A stretch of 64,000 nucleotides of DNA from Buxus sempervirens (Eukaryota; Streptophyta; Magnoliopsida; Buxales; Buxaceae), in NCBI GenBank assembly GCA_947561395.2, contig OX387183.1, positions 40,468,901 to 40,532,900 on the forward strand. The letters run 5' to 3'. Position numbers and translations under genes: made by a program. Positions 33,991 to 45,966 of the stretch are shown piece by piece. Position 1 is the stretch's first letter, and each line of letters begins with the position of its first letter. The notes under the pieces were generated by a model. The model saw nothing but the letters and a program-made list of their open reading frames with translations, had not been told where the DNA came from and did not search any database.

Positions 33991-35536
33991 AAAAAAAAAA
34001 AATCAAATTGATGTGAGAGGGAGGAGGGGGTGACCTGCGTGGTCACCCACTGTATCACTTCTTCTCTTGTCCTTGGGCAAGGAAAAGCAGAACGAGGGGT
34101 GCAACACTGCAACAGCGAAGAAGAGGCGGCGTGAAAGAGGAGGAGAAGAGATTAGGGAAGGGAGAAGAGAGAGAAGAGATAGAGAAAGAAACAAGGGGTC
34201 TGCGTAGGAGGAGGAAAGGGCGTGAGAAAGAGGAAAGAGGAGACTTGAGAAAAAAGAATAGAAAAAACTCAAAGAGGGCTGAAACGCAGGAGGAAGTAGA
34301 AGGTCTCGGAATGTGATATCTTATTCCTCTTTGAGAGTAAATTTTTTCCCTAAAAACCTCATCTTCCTCCACCTCATTGGTGTGCGGTGAATTGCTCTCG
34401 AAAGAGAAACAAGCTCTAAAGAGAACTCGCTGTTCACATCGCAGGAGCTCCAAAACCAGACCCAAACAGCATCTTCAGGTTTGTTAATTTTTCATTCCTT
34501 TAGATGTCTTGGAACTTCAAATTTCCTGTTCTGTAATGCCCAAATACCTGATAGTAATTTGATTGTAGTTCTCTTTAATGTGAATTTGAGCATCAAAATG
34601 TGGATTTTTGGACTAAGGAATTGAACATTTCTGTACAGCATGTGGTAGTTCGCTTTTTGCACAAATAAGGGCTTTTCACCCGGTCAAAATTTCGAAAAAC
34701 TTTTTTTATGCACTCTAAACCATCCTAGCATGACATATAAAAATGGGTATGCAAGATTTTGGGTGTTGACCTCTAAAACGAGGTGTTTGTCTGAGAAACC
34801 GAATCAGGTTGTTCGTTTCGGTTTCTAACTCCAAACGCAGGACCATGAGTAGCAATTTTTAGATGGATTTATAGCTATCTGAAAATTCAGAAATCTATAT
34901 TATTTTGTTCAAGACTCTTGGAATTACAATACATCAGTTGGGGTTTGTTTACTTTTGAATGTTGAAGTTTCTAATTGGGATGTTTGGTTTAAAAAAACTA
35001 GACACCCCCATTTGGCCGTTTTCCAAACTGAAGTGGGAATGAACTGTAGAATTCATTGCTTTGTTAAAGTGGTTGAGTTCCCTTTCATATTCTTAATTCA
35101 TAAGAAATTGTCATTGACATGCCACTGAATTGGTTGAGGAATTTGAGCCCATTCCTTTTCTTTTTGGGTGATTGAGCTAACACCATCACACATCCATATG
35201 TCTATGTCGTTTGCCAAGCATGATCTCATGCACACAAGCACACACTCGTCGGATTGCTATGCTTTGAATGTTACTAGCATGCTCATCTACACACTCATGC
35301 ACACAAGAGCACTGTATCATTGTCTGTTTCATGGCTTATCCTCTCCTTTATGGCGTGTGTGGTGTGGCCGTGATGGTAGGCTTATTGAGCCTAAGTCACG
35401 TCTTCCTCAATAGAGGATGATTATGCCATAAAACCAAGTCTGGGAAATTCGGTTCCCAAGCAAATGGTGGCTTAGTCCTCCCTCAATCCTCAAACCTAAT
35501 CCTTCAATTGTGTTAAAAGTGATTCCAAAAATCACT
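33991..35536. other. Right flank of the MULE, no supported gene
   Basis: Begins with 12 A. A purine-rich stretch (34100-34300) gives long but low-complexity frames. A small perfect palindrome GGGTGACC...GGTCACCC lies at 34029-34049. ACTAGACACCCCC at ~34998 resembles an end of the TGTAGACACC-type LTRs and may be the far end of LTR F. Around 34470 CATCTTCAG-GTTTGTTA looks like an exon-intron border but no protein-coding exon follows. Confidence 0.4.
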
Positions 35537-36310
35537 AGAGCTGTAAGTAGGGCCGGTTGGGTCGGGTTATGTTAAGTTTGGGCTCAATCCAGTCTAAGTT
35601 TCACTAACCCAAACTCGCCATTGGCTTGCCCCAACCCAAACTCATTAAACCCAAACCCAACCCAAACATTATCATTTGAGTTCGGGCTGGGTTCGGGTTG
35701 ACCCACACAAAATGTAAATTTTTGAATATTTCTTTTGTTTTTTATATGAATGCAAATGTTGGAATATCATTAAGTGAAATCGTCTATTAACGTACAACGG
35801 CCTCTTAATTGGCTCTTGAATTTGGAAAAAGATTAATTTATTTCTTAAAAAATTAATTTTATTGTAATGAGCCAATCACATGCTCGTTGTATATGTGGTT
35901 GCACAATATTTTTTGTCAAGGATGTGCTCCCAAATATTACATTCATTGTAGTGTACATGTCTTTGTGAGTATAAAATTATTTATTTGAGAATAATTTCAT
36001 AAATCTGTTATCACATGTTACTAATTTTTTATGTTTTATAGTTGATTATATAATTACAAAGACAATGTAAAAGAAAAGAAAATAATAGTGCATATACATA
36101 ATAAATACTCACTTTAATATATGTATGATAGTGTGCACATCTCACTCATCTTCGGGCTTTTCGGGTTGTATGGCATGAACCCTAATTTAACCTAAACTCA
36201 ACTTTGGGCTAGAAATGAAGCCTAGCCCAAACCCAACTCAATGCTTATTTTGGGCTCTTATTCGGGTTGGTTGGGCGGGCTTTGGATGGTTTGGGTTAGA
36301 TTTACAACTT
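35537..36310. mobile_element. Non-autonomous hAT-like element (~0.77 kb)
   Basis: Both ends carry inverted, related sequence: AGAGCTGTAAGT...GGGTCGGGTT on the left and, reverse-complemented, AAGTTGTAAATCTAACCC on the right, with many GGGTTTGGGTT/AACCCAAACCC words just inside. Candidate 8-bp duplication AAATCACT / TAATCACC matches at six of eight positions. No coding sequence. Family assignment is tentative. Confidence 0.45.
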
Positions 36311-36324
36311 TAATCACCACTTAA

Positions 36325-36750
36325 GTGGACACTAGCATGGCCCATTTTCTTTATGGACTTAGGCTCCACCTTGGACCTTCCATGAACCTGTGGGCCTTCC
36401 AATGACGCCCACCCAAGTTGAATCGCTTCACTTGGATTAAACATGAATAAAAAGAACAAAATCAAGCGAGACCCCATGCGGCCCAAATCCGGCCCAAAAA
36501 GAGAGATGCTGTATTCGGATGATTGACTCGATAAGTCTAGACTGGGTAACCAAGGGAATCCGTCTTAACATGGGTTAAATTGGGGTGTCTACGGACTTCC
36601 CTAGTTCAACTGGGTTTCTTACCCGAATCTCTAATAGCAGACCAAGCTAAAATTAAACCAGGTGTCTACATGCACCCCTTGAGGTAGTGGTGACTCCATA
36701 CCCTGACACTCGAGTGCCGCGACCCCGTTGCTTGCGCATACTATTGACAT
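36325..36750 (-). mobile_element. LTR F fragment (same group as LTRs A and C)
   Basis: On the minus strand it reads GGAGTCACCACTACC, then GGGAAGTCCGTAGACACCCC, then GGGCCGGATTTGGGCC and TTGGAAGGCCCAC, the same order of blocks as the first ~400 bp of LTRs A and C. Its 5' end is near 36740-36750; the 3' end is not established because the hAT-like element adjoins it. No TSD found. Confidence 0.55.
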
Positions 36751-37169
36751 GATTAAACCCTACAACATAACCTCTATGAAAAAAAAAACAGAGCTTTGAA
36801 AGAGGTAGTCAAGGAGATGGGTTTGATTCCTTTGCTTTGCCTCTCACTATTGGCTTTTGTATGTATTTCTAAGTCAAAATAGAAAAGGAGGGTTTTGCTT
36901 CTTTTCCGAACGAAAAAAGAGTTCTGAAGTGATTGAAAATTTTCATTATTAAGCATGGGGTCATGGAATGTAGTAGCTCAAAATCATTATGACTGGGCAT
37001 ATAACCCCCTTAAGCATGTTGTGATTACAAGTTCCTTTGTCAACTATAATTCCTATGCGTGTAGTGGTTGAATTTTCAAGCAAATCCAAATGTTTTTGCT
37101 AATGCATTGCTATTTGATTCGATGAAATAGACGAAAAGCAAACATTTTTTATTTATATATTGTCCTTAG

Positions 37170-40100
37170 TTTTTTTTGTTTTGTTTTTGATAAGTAATGA
37201 AAATTTCATTAAGATTAAAGGAGAGGGGGAAGACCACACAAGACGTGGGATCACCAAGAATACAACATAAAGAAGAAAGATAAACACACTATGAAACAAA
37301 GAAAGACAACAAACTACGTCTAAAGTCACCACTAAAATAGAAGAGCTGACGGCTCAAAACTAGCAACTAAATGTGAACCATAGTCAACCAATCCGTAATG
37401 ATATCTAAAGATGAATATGTTGTGAAATTCTTTTGCACCGAAGCCCAAGAAGCTGCCAAGGAAATACCCTGTCGACCACACAAGATTTTCTAACTTCCCT
37501 AAAAAATGCTCCTGTTGCATGCCTACCATAATGTCCATAACGTAACCAAAAAAAAAAAAAAAACCTACCTTGTAAAGTTTTCTCCCTAAACTGCTTTAGC
37601 CCATAAACCTCCAATGTAAAGCCAACTCACGAATGGTAAAAGGTAATGCCCATATGATAATTCCTATGTTCACAAAGTGCTTCCAAACATAATCAGCCAC
37701 TGGACATCTAAGTAGAAAGTGATCCACAAACTCAACATCCTTCATACACATCGAACAAACTTGAAGATACAAAGCCATTTAAGGCTGTCAATGTTGCAAT
37801 ATATCAAGTATGTCAATCTTATAGCGAAAGACAGTCTAGGAAAAGACTTTAACCTTGGATTGGATAGTGGCATTCCACAAAAATGAGATAGGAAAAGCAG
37901 TGTAATGGGGTAGAGAAGAGGCTGAGAGATGAGCAAAAAAAGAGCTAACAGTGAAACAGCCACTAGAATTAAGAGACTGAATACTACCTGTCTCTTTTTT
38001 GAGCCTTAAAAAAGGTGATAAGTGTGCTAGAAAAATGGCGAAGGGATTTTTCTTTGGGAGGGGAGGGAATAAAAAAATGATCATTTAGTTAGATGTAGTA
38101 AAGTATGCCCACTTACACACCAGGGGGCTTTAGGCTTGGGTAATCTATATCTTAGAAACTCTGCCCTTTTGGCAAAGTGGTTTTGGAGATTTGGAGGGGA
38201 AAAAGAGAAGCTGTCACATAAAATCATTGTAAGCAAATATGGTACCCATAGAAATAAGTGTGATCAATCCTAAGGTTAGTATCCGCTATGGCAGTCCATG
38301 GAAAGTGATTTCCGTTCTTGCGTCTCAATTTTATCCTTTGGTCATGCATATACTCCACTCTGGCTCCTCTTTGAGTTTTTGGAAGGATTGATGGTGGGGC
38401 TTGTCAAGCCTCTCCATGACTTATCTCAGGCTGTTTCGAGTTTGTTTGCTATCCTACCCTCTTGTTTCAGATATTCTTTCTTGGGATTCTAAGGGTTTGT
38501 CTTGGAATCTGCAATTCCGTTGAGAGCTGAGTCCTCTAGAAATGGAAGAAATTGGCTTTTGTTAGATAAGTTGAATCATGTCTTTATTGATTCGGCCGTG
38601 TTGGACTCACGTTCTTGGTCTTTGTCATCTCGTGGGTTTTTTTTTTCTACGTGCTCTTTTTTTAGCCTTCTGTGCTCGGGTAGTAATGTTGGCTGCCTTT
38701 CTTTCTCTCCATCCTTTATCTAGCATATTACTGCCCCATCCAAAGTCCTTATTTTCCTTTGGATTGCTCTCAATAACGGTACTAATACTCTTGATAATCT
38801 TCAAAGAAGAAGGAAGGGTCTTGCTATCTTGCCTAATGTTTGCATACTTTGTCTCAAAGGGGAGGAATCTGTGGATCAAATCTTTTTGCATTGTGAACTG
38901 ATTTCAGCTATTTGGTCTTGTTTCTTGGGACTGCTAGAAGTGAGCTGGGTTCAGCCTAAAGCAATTTATGATTTTTCTTATCAGTGGCGTTTTCCTTTCC
39001 TCAAGTGAAAGTGAAAGTTGATGTATCAAGCTGTTTTTTGTGCTACCATGCGGCTGGTTTGGAGAGCCCGGAATAGGTTCATCTTCGATGGAGGTACTGC
39101 TGTAAAGCATAGGATTCAAGAAGAAATCTCTATCATGGTAGCTGATTGGGTTAGTACCAAGAAGGAGTTTAGATTTGTCCCAACATCTGACATCTTGCGG
39201 GATTGGGCTACAATTTCTTTTTTGGATTAGTCTACCCACTTTTAGTATCTTATTGTTTAGTTATTTCCTGGTGTGTAGTCCTATTAGCTGGTTTTGGTAG
39301 TTTTTAGCTTAACTTTTCATTATGTTCTCCCATATCTCATGGGTCTTGTACTTTTTCTCTCCTTCTAAGTTTTAATATATCTTTCATCATTCATCAAAAA
39401 ATTAAGAGACCGAACATGCCAATTCGATATAGAGGGGGATAAGGAGACCTCTTTAAGATTATTCAACAAATTGCCCAGTTCAACTAATTTTGCAGGATGA
39501 AGGTCATGCTTAAAAATAAGATTCCATTCCACTCCATGAGAAGATACGGAAAGAATATCACAAACCAGGGGATCTGATAAAACACAAACCCTATAAAGCT
39601 TAGGGTATAAACAAGATAGAACTTGACCCTTCCACCAAGTATTTGACCAAAACCAAATGAGGTTACTTGCACGCAACTTGAAGTGGACAACGGGAGAAAG
39701 ATACCGGCAATGCCTAAGACTGCCTTCCAAGGACTATGCTCTCGACTTCGAGCAACCGTCTTTACCTCTATTCCGTTTTGATGTAACCTATAGATGCACT
39801 ATGTTGCACCATAAAGTCTCCCTTTCCTCCCCAAAACGCCAGAGCTATTTACCAATTAATGCCTTATTTTGGGATCCAAGATAAGCTAAGGATAAACCTC
39901 CATCTTTTTTTTTTTTGTGGTCACACCACTTTCAAGTTCACAAGGTGAAACCGTTTTTTCCCTTTCCTTTCCCCATGGAAGTCACAATGAACAGACTCAA
40001 TTTAGCTTATCACTTTAGATGGAACCTTAAATAGAGAGAGGTAGTAGACCGGAATATTCTCCTGTGAAGATCTAATCAATGTGAGATGCCCTCCAATGGA

Positions 40101-40462
40101 CAAGAACTGCCGTTTCCAAGTACCCACTCTCTAGGACACCCTATTCACTACTGGATCTCAAAAACTAGTTAAATCCCCCCCCCTCCAAAAAAAAAAGGCA
40201 GCCCTAAATACTTAAGGGGCAAGCTACCTGACTTGCAACCAATATTAGACACTAACTCCCCCAACATTTCCTTCCTTACATTAATACCCGCTAGGCAACA
40301 TTTTAACATATTCACCCTCAAACCTGACAAGATCTCAAAAACTTTCAGAATGCATTGACACCAAAAAACGTTTTCTTAATCCGCCTCTAATAGTAGTAGG
40401 TTTTCATCAGCAAACTGCAAGTGAGAAATCTCTATCTTATCTTTGCCATAAATGTTTTCCTT
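37170..40462 (-). mobile_element. L1-type LINE, 5'-truncated, split by a second LINE
   Basis: Reading on the minus strand: a reverse-transcriptase segment (ISHLQFADENLLLLEAD, the decayed FADD box, ~40430-40380), then LKYLGLP-type sequence, then the zinc-binding RVT region (VCSMCMKDVEFVDHFLLRCP, ~37750-37680), and a 3' end TTCATTACTTATCAAAAAC next to the T-rich stretch at 37172-37192. It resumes across the inner LINE at 37982-39399. Many stops. A candidate TSD (TCCTTAG) at both ends puts the 5' limit near 40462; this is weak. Confidence 0.75.
37982..39399 (+). mobile_element. L1-type LINE nested in the minus-strand LINE
   Basis: Flanked by 15-bp duplications AATTAAGAGACTGAA (37967-37981) and AATTAAGAGACCGAA (39400-39414), one mismatch. 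Ends in CATTCATCAAAAAA. The plus strand reads GLGNLYLRNSALLAKWFWRF near 38130-38190 and a final WRARNRFIFDGG...ILRDWATISF before the stop at ~39229, the usual C-terminal part of plant L1 ORF2. Several frameshifts and stops. 5'-truncated (1.4 kb). Confidence 0.85.
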
Positions 40463-41982
40463 AGTTGTGTAAAGATAGTATGAAACAGTTTTGTTAAATG
40501 GCATTTCATTTATGTTTCACTTTAGAAGCATGAATTCCAAGTGTAGACATAGGGCGATTATACGAATGTCTGAGAGTCCTATGTGTCCCTAAAGAAGGTC
40601 ATTGCAAGTATTATTTATTTTTCTATATTTTTTTGTAGCTTTTTTTTTATTGTTATTCGTATTTACATTAGTGACATGTGACAAGGCCTATTTAATTGTA
40701 GGGATCAAGTTCGGAGCTATGTGATGGTGGTTTTTCTGTCAAACAAGAATGAAGCCTTGGAATCTCTTCGGAAAATAGAAAAAAAAGAAAAAGAAAAGAA
40801 GGCTTTAGATGTGAAGTTTGACAGTGGGAGCAGGGGATCTACTTTCATATTTATTCTAATGTGAGGGGGTATTAGTGCCCTTTTCCGAATGTCAGGGGGT
40901 GTAAGTGCACCTTTCCCTAATGTTAGGGAGTCAAACTGTAAATTTCCCATTTATAAAAAGCATTATTTTCTCAGTATTATCAATAAACTGCAAATTCCTA
41001 ACTGAGCAAGCATGAACAAGCTTGTCTTTCTTCTGCAAGTTCATTATATGCAGTAAATTTCATGTCAACATCCTCTATCTCAATCTCTTTGCTGCTAATG
41101 CGGAGTACAACTTTTTGACTGAAGCCCACATAAAAGCAGTTGCTGTTGTGTGATGGCAATCTTTTTAAGAGGAGGGTAGGGAGCATTATACTGAACATGT
41201 CTAATGGTGAGGGGATGCTTGTGTTCTTTTACATATAATGTGTTGTTCAGATTTGGGATTTCTTCCTAAGCTACACGGGATTGTAGGGAGTTGATACTAA
41301 ACTGGATTGTTGTGCTTCTTCAGGCTGATAATTAGAAGTATTTGGGAATATATGGTGATATTTGAAGTTGGATTCAATGCCCATATAGCTGTTTGTGTAA
41401 TTATTGTTAATTGATTGGTGTTTGTTGGGGATAGTTATGGATTTTCTTCAATGGATGGGATCCAATTTTGGTCAATATCAGTTATGCGCGTGACTTTATG
41501 TTAGTTGCTTGATATAATTTTCGTCATTTGTTGCAATTCCTTTTTACATGATTATTATATTAGTTTAGTTATCAATCAAACTGAATGTTTTCAAGGCCTA
41601 TGAAACTGTGGTGTCTTCATTGTTTGTGTAAATTGGGGCACCGGATAACGTGACTGATGTCATAATTGACTAGAGGAGACAGCATCTCCATTTATACTTC
41701 TTTAGCATGATGGGTTGTTATTGACATGGGACTTGTGAAATAATAAAAGTACAACATTATAGGAACATATTTTAGTAAATTTTTGTTGATTTTGTTTTGC
41801 TCTTTCAATCATTGAAGTTGAAATTTGATCTTAATTCTTGTATAATTCTAATTTCAAACTCATTTTTCACTTTGTCATCAAATCATGAAAATATTTGTTC
41901 AGTCCAATTATAAATCCTAAGGTTGTGTTTGGAACACTAGATACTAGGAGAAAAGAAAAGAAAATGCTGAAATTTTCTTTTG
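40463..41982. other. Intergenic, with a small tandem repeat
   Basis: No supported gene. At ~40858-40955 a ~33-bp unit (AATGTNAGGGGGT...GTGC-CCTTTCC type) is repeated about three times with drift. A 66-codon minus frame at 40998-41198 has no recognisable domain. Confidence 0.45.
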
Positions 41983-42347
41983 GGAAAATTATGAATAAGG
42001 GTAACTTCTGGACGGTATTTATAAAAACAGTCCATCAAGAAACTTATTTCTAGCAAAGTGTCACTTTTCAGAAAAATTTGAATTGCAGGGTCACTTTTCT
42101 GTAGCTATGTGAGAAACGAGTGCAGCCTATTTGGGATGTAAGTGCATTGTATGTGGGATACGAGTGTATGATGCGCTTGTGTCCCAAGTAGGCTGTAATT
42201 GTATCCCACATAGTAATAGTAAAGTGACACTACTTAATTTTCTTTGAAAAGTGACATCGTTGGTCAATTTTTTTTTGAGAAGTGACCCTTTTCTGGAAGT
42301 AAGATTTTTGATAGACTGTTTGTGACATACATCAATTCACCCCTAAT
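41983..42347. mobile_element. Foldback element / MULE-type MITE candidate (~365 bp)
   Basis: The left ~100 bp (GGGAAAATTATGAATAAGGG ... AACAGTCCATCAAGAAACTT) matches the reverse complement of the right ~85 bp (... AACAGTCTATCAAAAATCTT ...). An inner pair also folds (GGGATACGAGTG / TTGTATCCCACAT). The start resembles the giant MULE's own end (GGGAAATTATGGG). A TSD is not clear. Confidence 0.5.
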
Positions 42348-42359
42348 GCTCCACAGTAT

Positions 42360-44580
42360 AACAACTGTATAATCACTAGTGATGGTGTGTCGGTGGTCAG
42401 TGAATCCGGATTTAAATAGATAAATCATCATAATCCGAACTCACTTACCTAAATTACAGTTTTATCATCAGAGTACACAAGAAATAAAGAATTATAGCAA
42501 AAGACTTAACTAAATATACATCTCAAAGTAAATAAACTAATGCTGAATATAGCATATAGTTAAAAACTTTATATACATACCATAATCCAAAATAAAATAA
42601 AAGAGAGAGAAGTCCCACAAACTGTGAATCTCACAAAAATACATACAATACCAGAAGACACAGACAAAAGAAACGCAACTCAAAGCCTTTGGAAGTAGAC
42701 TATGCATCTACTTCCTCCCATTTAGAGTCATACCAATCCTCTAAAACTGGAATAGGCTTTTGAACAACCTCAGGCACAAACTCCTCCTCTGATAGATCTG
42801 CACAGTTTATATAAATGGGATAAATGAGATAATGAAATCCCAGTAAATTCATCACATGCTTTTAATTTAAATAATCAGGCTATCATATTACAAATCCATA
42901 ATACATCACAAAATCTCCAGTGCGTGTGAGAAACAAAACTTTCTCATTTTGTCATGAACTCACAACAAGGTTTAGAAAACTTACAATAATCATAACTGGA
43001 ATTTATAACTTAATTTATTACTTATAACAAAAACATTATCAAGTAATTTATAGTGTAAATTCCATTTAACCAATATAATGCTAGTTGGAACTATAGATAT
43101 TGGCCCAGCTACATCTTTATTAATTAGGCTTGGATGCAAAGATCTTGGATCAAAGATCACCACGACGCAATACTATTTCGGGTAAAACCCCTTCCACCGG
43201 GTAATACCACAGACCTCACACACAACCATACTAGGAGGAGAACTCAACTCAACTCAACTGGTAGAATAATCACATAACATAAATAAGCAGGAGGATAACT
43301 CTTCTTACTGCAATGTCGCTACATCAGTACGAATCTCTCTACTCCGATACTGAGAAGCCCTCACACACTCATATTTTATTTATCTTGATTAAAGCATTCA
43401 CACAAACTATTCAATAATCAAAACATAAATAGGATCTATACTAGATCAAATACTTGAAATTCGTTTGCCCTGTGCTAATCAGGTAATTCGCTAACTCATA
43501 TCGATAATCCAATTATCTCATGGCAAAACAAGTTTAGTAAGGGTGCTACATGCACAAATCAAAACCGAAATTCATTAGTGTGTGTAAATCTATTCCTACA
43601 TGCATACTTTTAAAAAATAGAAATTTATTGTATACTTACTATGCATTTTATAAAACATGAAAGTGGAATTATTATCAAATATTTAAAGTCATGATAACTA
43701 TCATTATTTGAAGACTAAGGACTACTTATATAAAAACATAACCCAAGTATGATTTGATGCATTTCAAATCAAAATGAAGCTATTATAAATCACTTTAGTT
43801 GAGTTACTCACGCTTATCTCATAATTAAATCCAAACGAAAACCCATGTTCCCAACACTTTATCAATAAAAAATTATTTACAGCAACTACCAAACTTAATC
43901 ATCTTAAAGAAACTTAACATTAAACATGTTAATTCATACATATAGGTAGCTCATACAATAGTCATGCTTGAAATCAAAGTAATGGTGATGAACTTATATA
44001 GCTCATTGTATTAAGAATTCACCACAAAAATTGCATGCTGATCTGAATGTTTAGCATAAAGAAAACATAACTAAAGCTTAGAGAAACTGCATTTAAAAAA
44101 TGCTGAAATACATACAAGTATGGCATACATTAACTTAACATGAAAATAAAAAATATTATGATGAACTTACTTGGTTTTGCAGAACCACCAAAACTCTATC
44201 TCTTCCAAAACTAAAGACACATGCTTACAACCCCCTTTTGAGTGATTAGAGCTCCAGCAGTAGAACCACCCTCTTAGAATCCCAAATGGGTAGAAATTTA
44301 CGAAAAGATGAAGAGGAAAGGAATAAGATGAAGATAAGAGGAAGATGATGGGGAGAAAAGAAGATGGAGAGAGAAGAGAAGATTGACAGCAAGGGAAAAG
44401 CATGGACAGCAAAGAGAATATTGAAGGAAAAAGAAGATGATGGATAGGAAAGAAGACGTTGGTCAGAAAGGAGAAGCTTGGACAGCAAGGAGAAGATGGA
44501 GGGAAAGGAAGATGTTGATGGGGTGAAGAGGAAGAAGATGGAGATGAAGAAGGTAGGAAGAAGAAGATGAGCAAGGAGAG
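42360..44580 (-). mobile_element. LTR-like segment, boundaries unresolved
   Basis: Repeat-like sequence on the minus strand with the feel of a gypsy LTR: a block near 43150-43230 reading GGTATTACCCGGTGG on the minus strand and a short acidic ORF at 42700-42801 following ACTGTGCAG, laid out like LTR B. No TG...CA termini or TSD found, so this is a guess at class only. 44240-44570 is purine-rich simple sequence. Confidence 0.3.
42700..42801 (-). other. Short acidic ORF after an acceptor-like CAG
   Basis: Thirty-three codons beginning ADLSEEEFVPEVV and ending LEDWYDSKWEEVDA before TAG (42700-42702), preceded by TATAAACTGTGCAG. Comparable in length, charge, Glu-Asp-aromatic tail and context to the 11194-11283 ORF in LTR B. 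Confidence 0.35.
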
Positions 44581-45458
44581 AATGAGTGACTAAAATGAAC
44601 CCTTAATTAAAACCCATCTTAAATACTCAACCCTTAATCAAGCTTAGGATTAGATTGGCTAAACTAAACATGGGTTAAAGCATGCATGATTGAGACTTGT
44701 CATTGCTAGCTCATGCAAGGAGCACCTTGCTAGCCATGCATTGGAATTTGTCATTGCTAGCTTGTGCTAAGAGACACTTTGCTAGCTATGCATTGACCCT
44801 TATCATGCAAGAAAGTAATTTGAAGAGAAAATTATCAAATGATTTTCTCTTCCCTTCTCTTTGATCGTTAAAAAATTTCTCTCCGAAAAGGTAGAGATTT
44901 GAAAGAAAAGAAAAGAAAGTCCACCATCACCCACCATTACTAAAACTAAGGTTCACCATTTTGGTGCTGCTTGGCATTTCGCCAAGCCACTGAAATTTGG
45001 CCAAAATGGGGAAAAATAGGTTCTGGCGAAATTTAGCGAGATGCCAGCAAAAGGCAGCGGCGTGCCAGCGAAAAGTTGGCAAAATGCAATGAAACAACCC
45101 AAAAATTGGGTGATTTCAATTTAAAATACTCAAATTGTATGAAATTCAGCCAACTCAGACGAAATTTCATATGAAAGAGCTCTATTCCTCCATATTTAGA
45201 CGAGAATTTAAACATTTATTGCTTAAAATCACCCATTTGCTTGGGATAAATAATTGATTTTACGTAATAAATATAAAGATTTTTTGTCCCAATAAAAGAG
45301 GAATAAAGCTTTCGTATAAAATTTCATCTAAATTGGGCTAAATTTCATACGATTTGAGCATTGTAAATCAAAATCATCAATTTTTTTACTGTTTCGCAGC
45401 ATTTCGCCGGCACACTGCTTTGTTTCACCAGCATGCCAGCAAAAAGAAGAAGATTGCA

Positions 45459-45490
<32 letters not shown>

Positions 45491-45966
45491 TGATTCATGC
45501 CGCTAGGGGGGTGAAAGGTGCCGCCGAAACGGCAAACATTGACAAACACACTATACACCACTCTGCCACCGCCACTCCTACTACCACGATCCCCATCACC
45601 ACCATCCACCCCACCACCACTACTCCTACCATCACCAGTCACCACTACTCCCCACCATCTTATTAAAATATATATTTCTTTTCTTTCTATTTCTCATCTC
45701 ATCAAAATATTGGAAAAGAAAAAAAATAATTATTTACTCTTCTTCTTTTCATTTTTAGGTTTCTTTTCTTTTCTCCTAAAGAACTAGTTGGAATTAGAAT
45801 TCTTAAATCCAACTCTAATTCCATGGAAAAATTGAAAATATTCTGCTAAAAATTTGTTTCTTGATTTTCTAGGTTTGGCAAAGTAACAAATAGATTGCCC
45901 AAGTGAAGCAGTGAATGATCACAAAGCAAGAAAATATTCTTTCTCTGAGAAGGAAAGAAGGTGCAA
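44581..45966. other. Upstream region of DHFS with homopolymer and simple repeats
   Basis: No supported gene. 44950-45420 is rich in diverged GGCGAAAT / GCCAGC words, also met at 53820-54060. An uninterrupted run of 31 C lies at 45460-45490, followed by a CCA/CAC-rich microsatellite (45550-45660). The DHFS promoter should lie in the last few hundred bases, but I cannot point to a firm TATA box. Confidence 0.5.

Noticed and set aside
34055-34465. Long frames on both strands in purine-rich DNA
   Set aside because: Low-complexity GA/CT composition produces open frames by chance.
34998-36750. LTR F as a complete solo LTR
   Set aside because: TAGACACCCCC at ~34999 could be its end, but I found no matching 5-bp duplication, so only the 36325-36750 fragment is annotated.
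44167-44574. 135-codon Ser/Pro/Phe-rich minus frame
   Set aside because: A simple GAAGAT-type repeat on the plus strand explains it.
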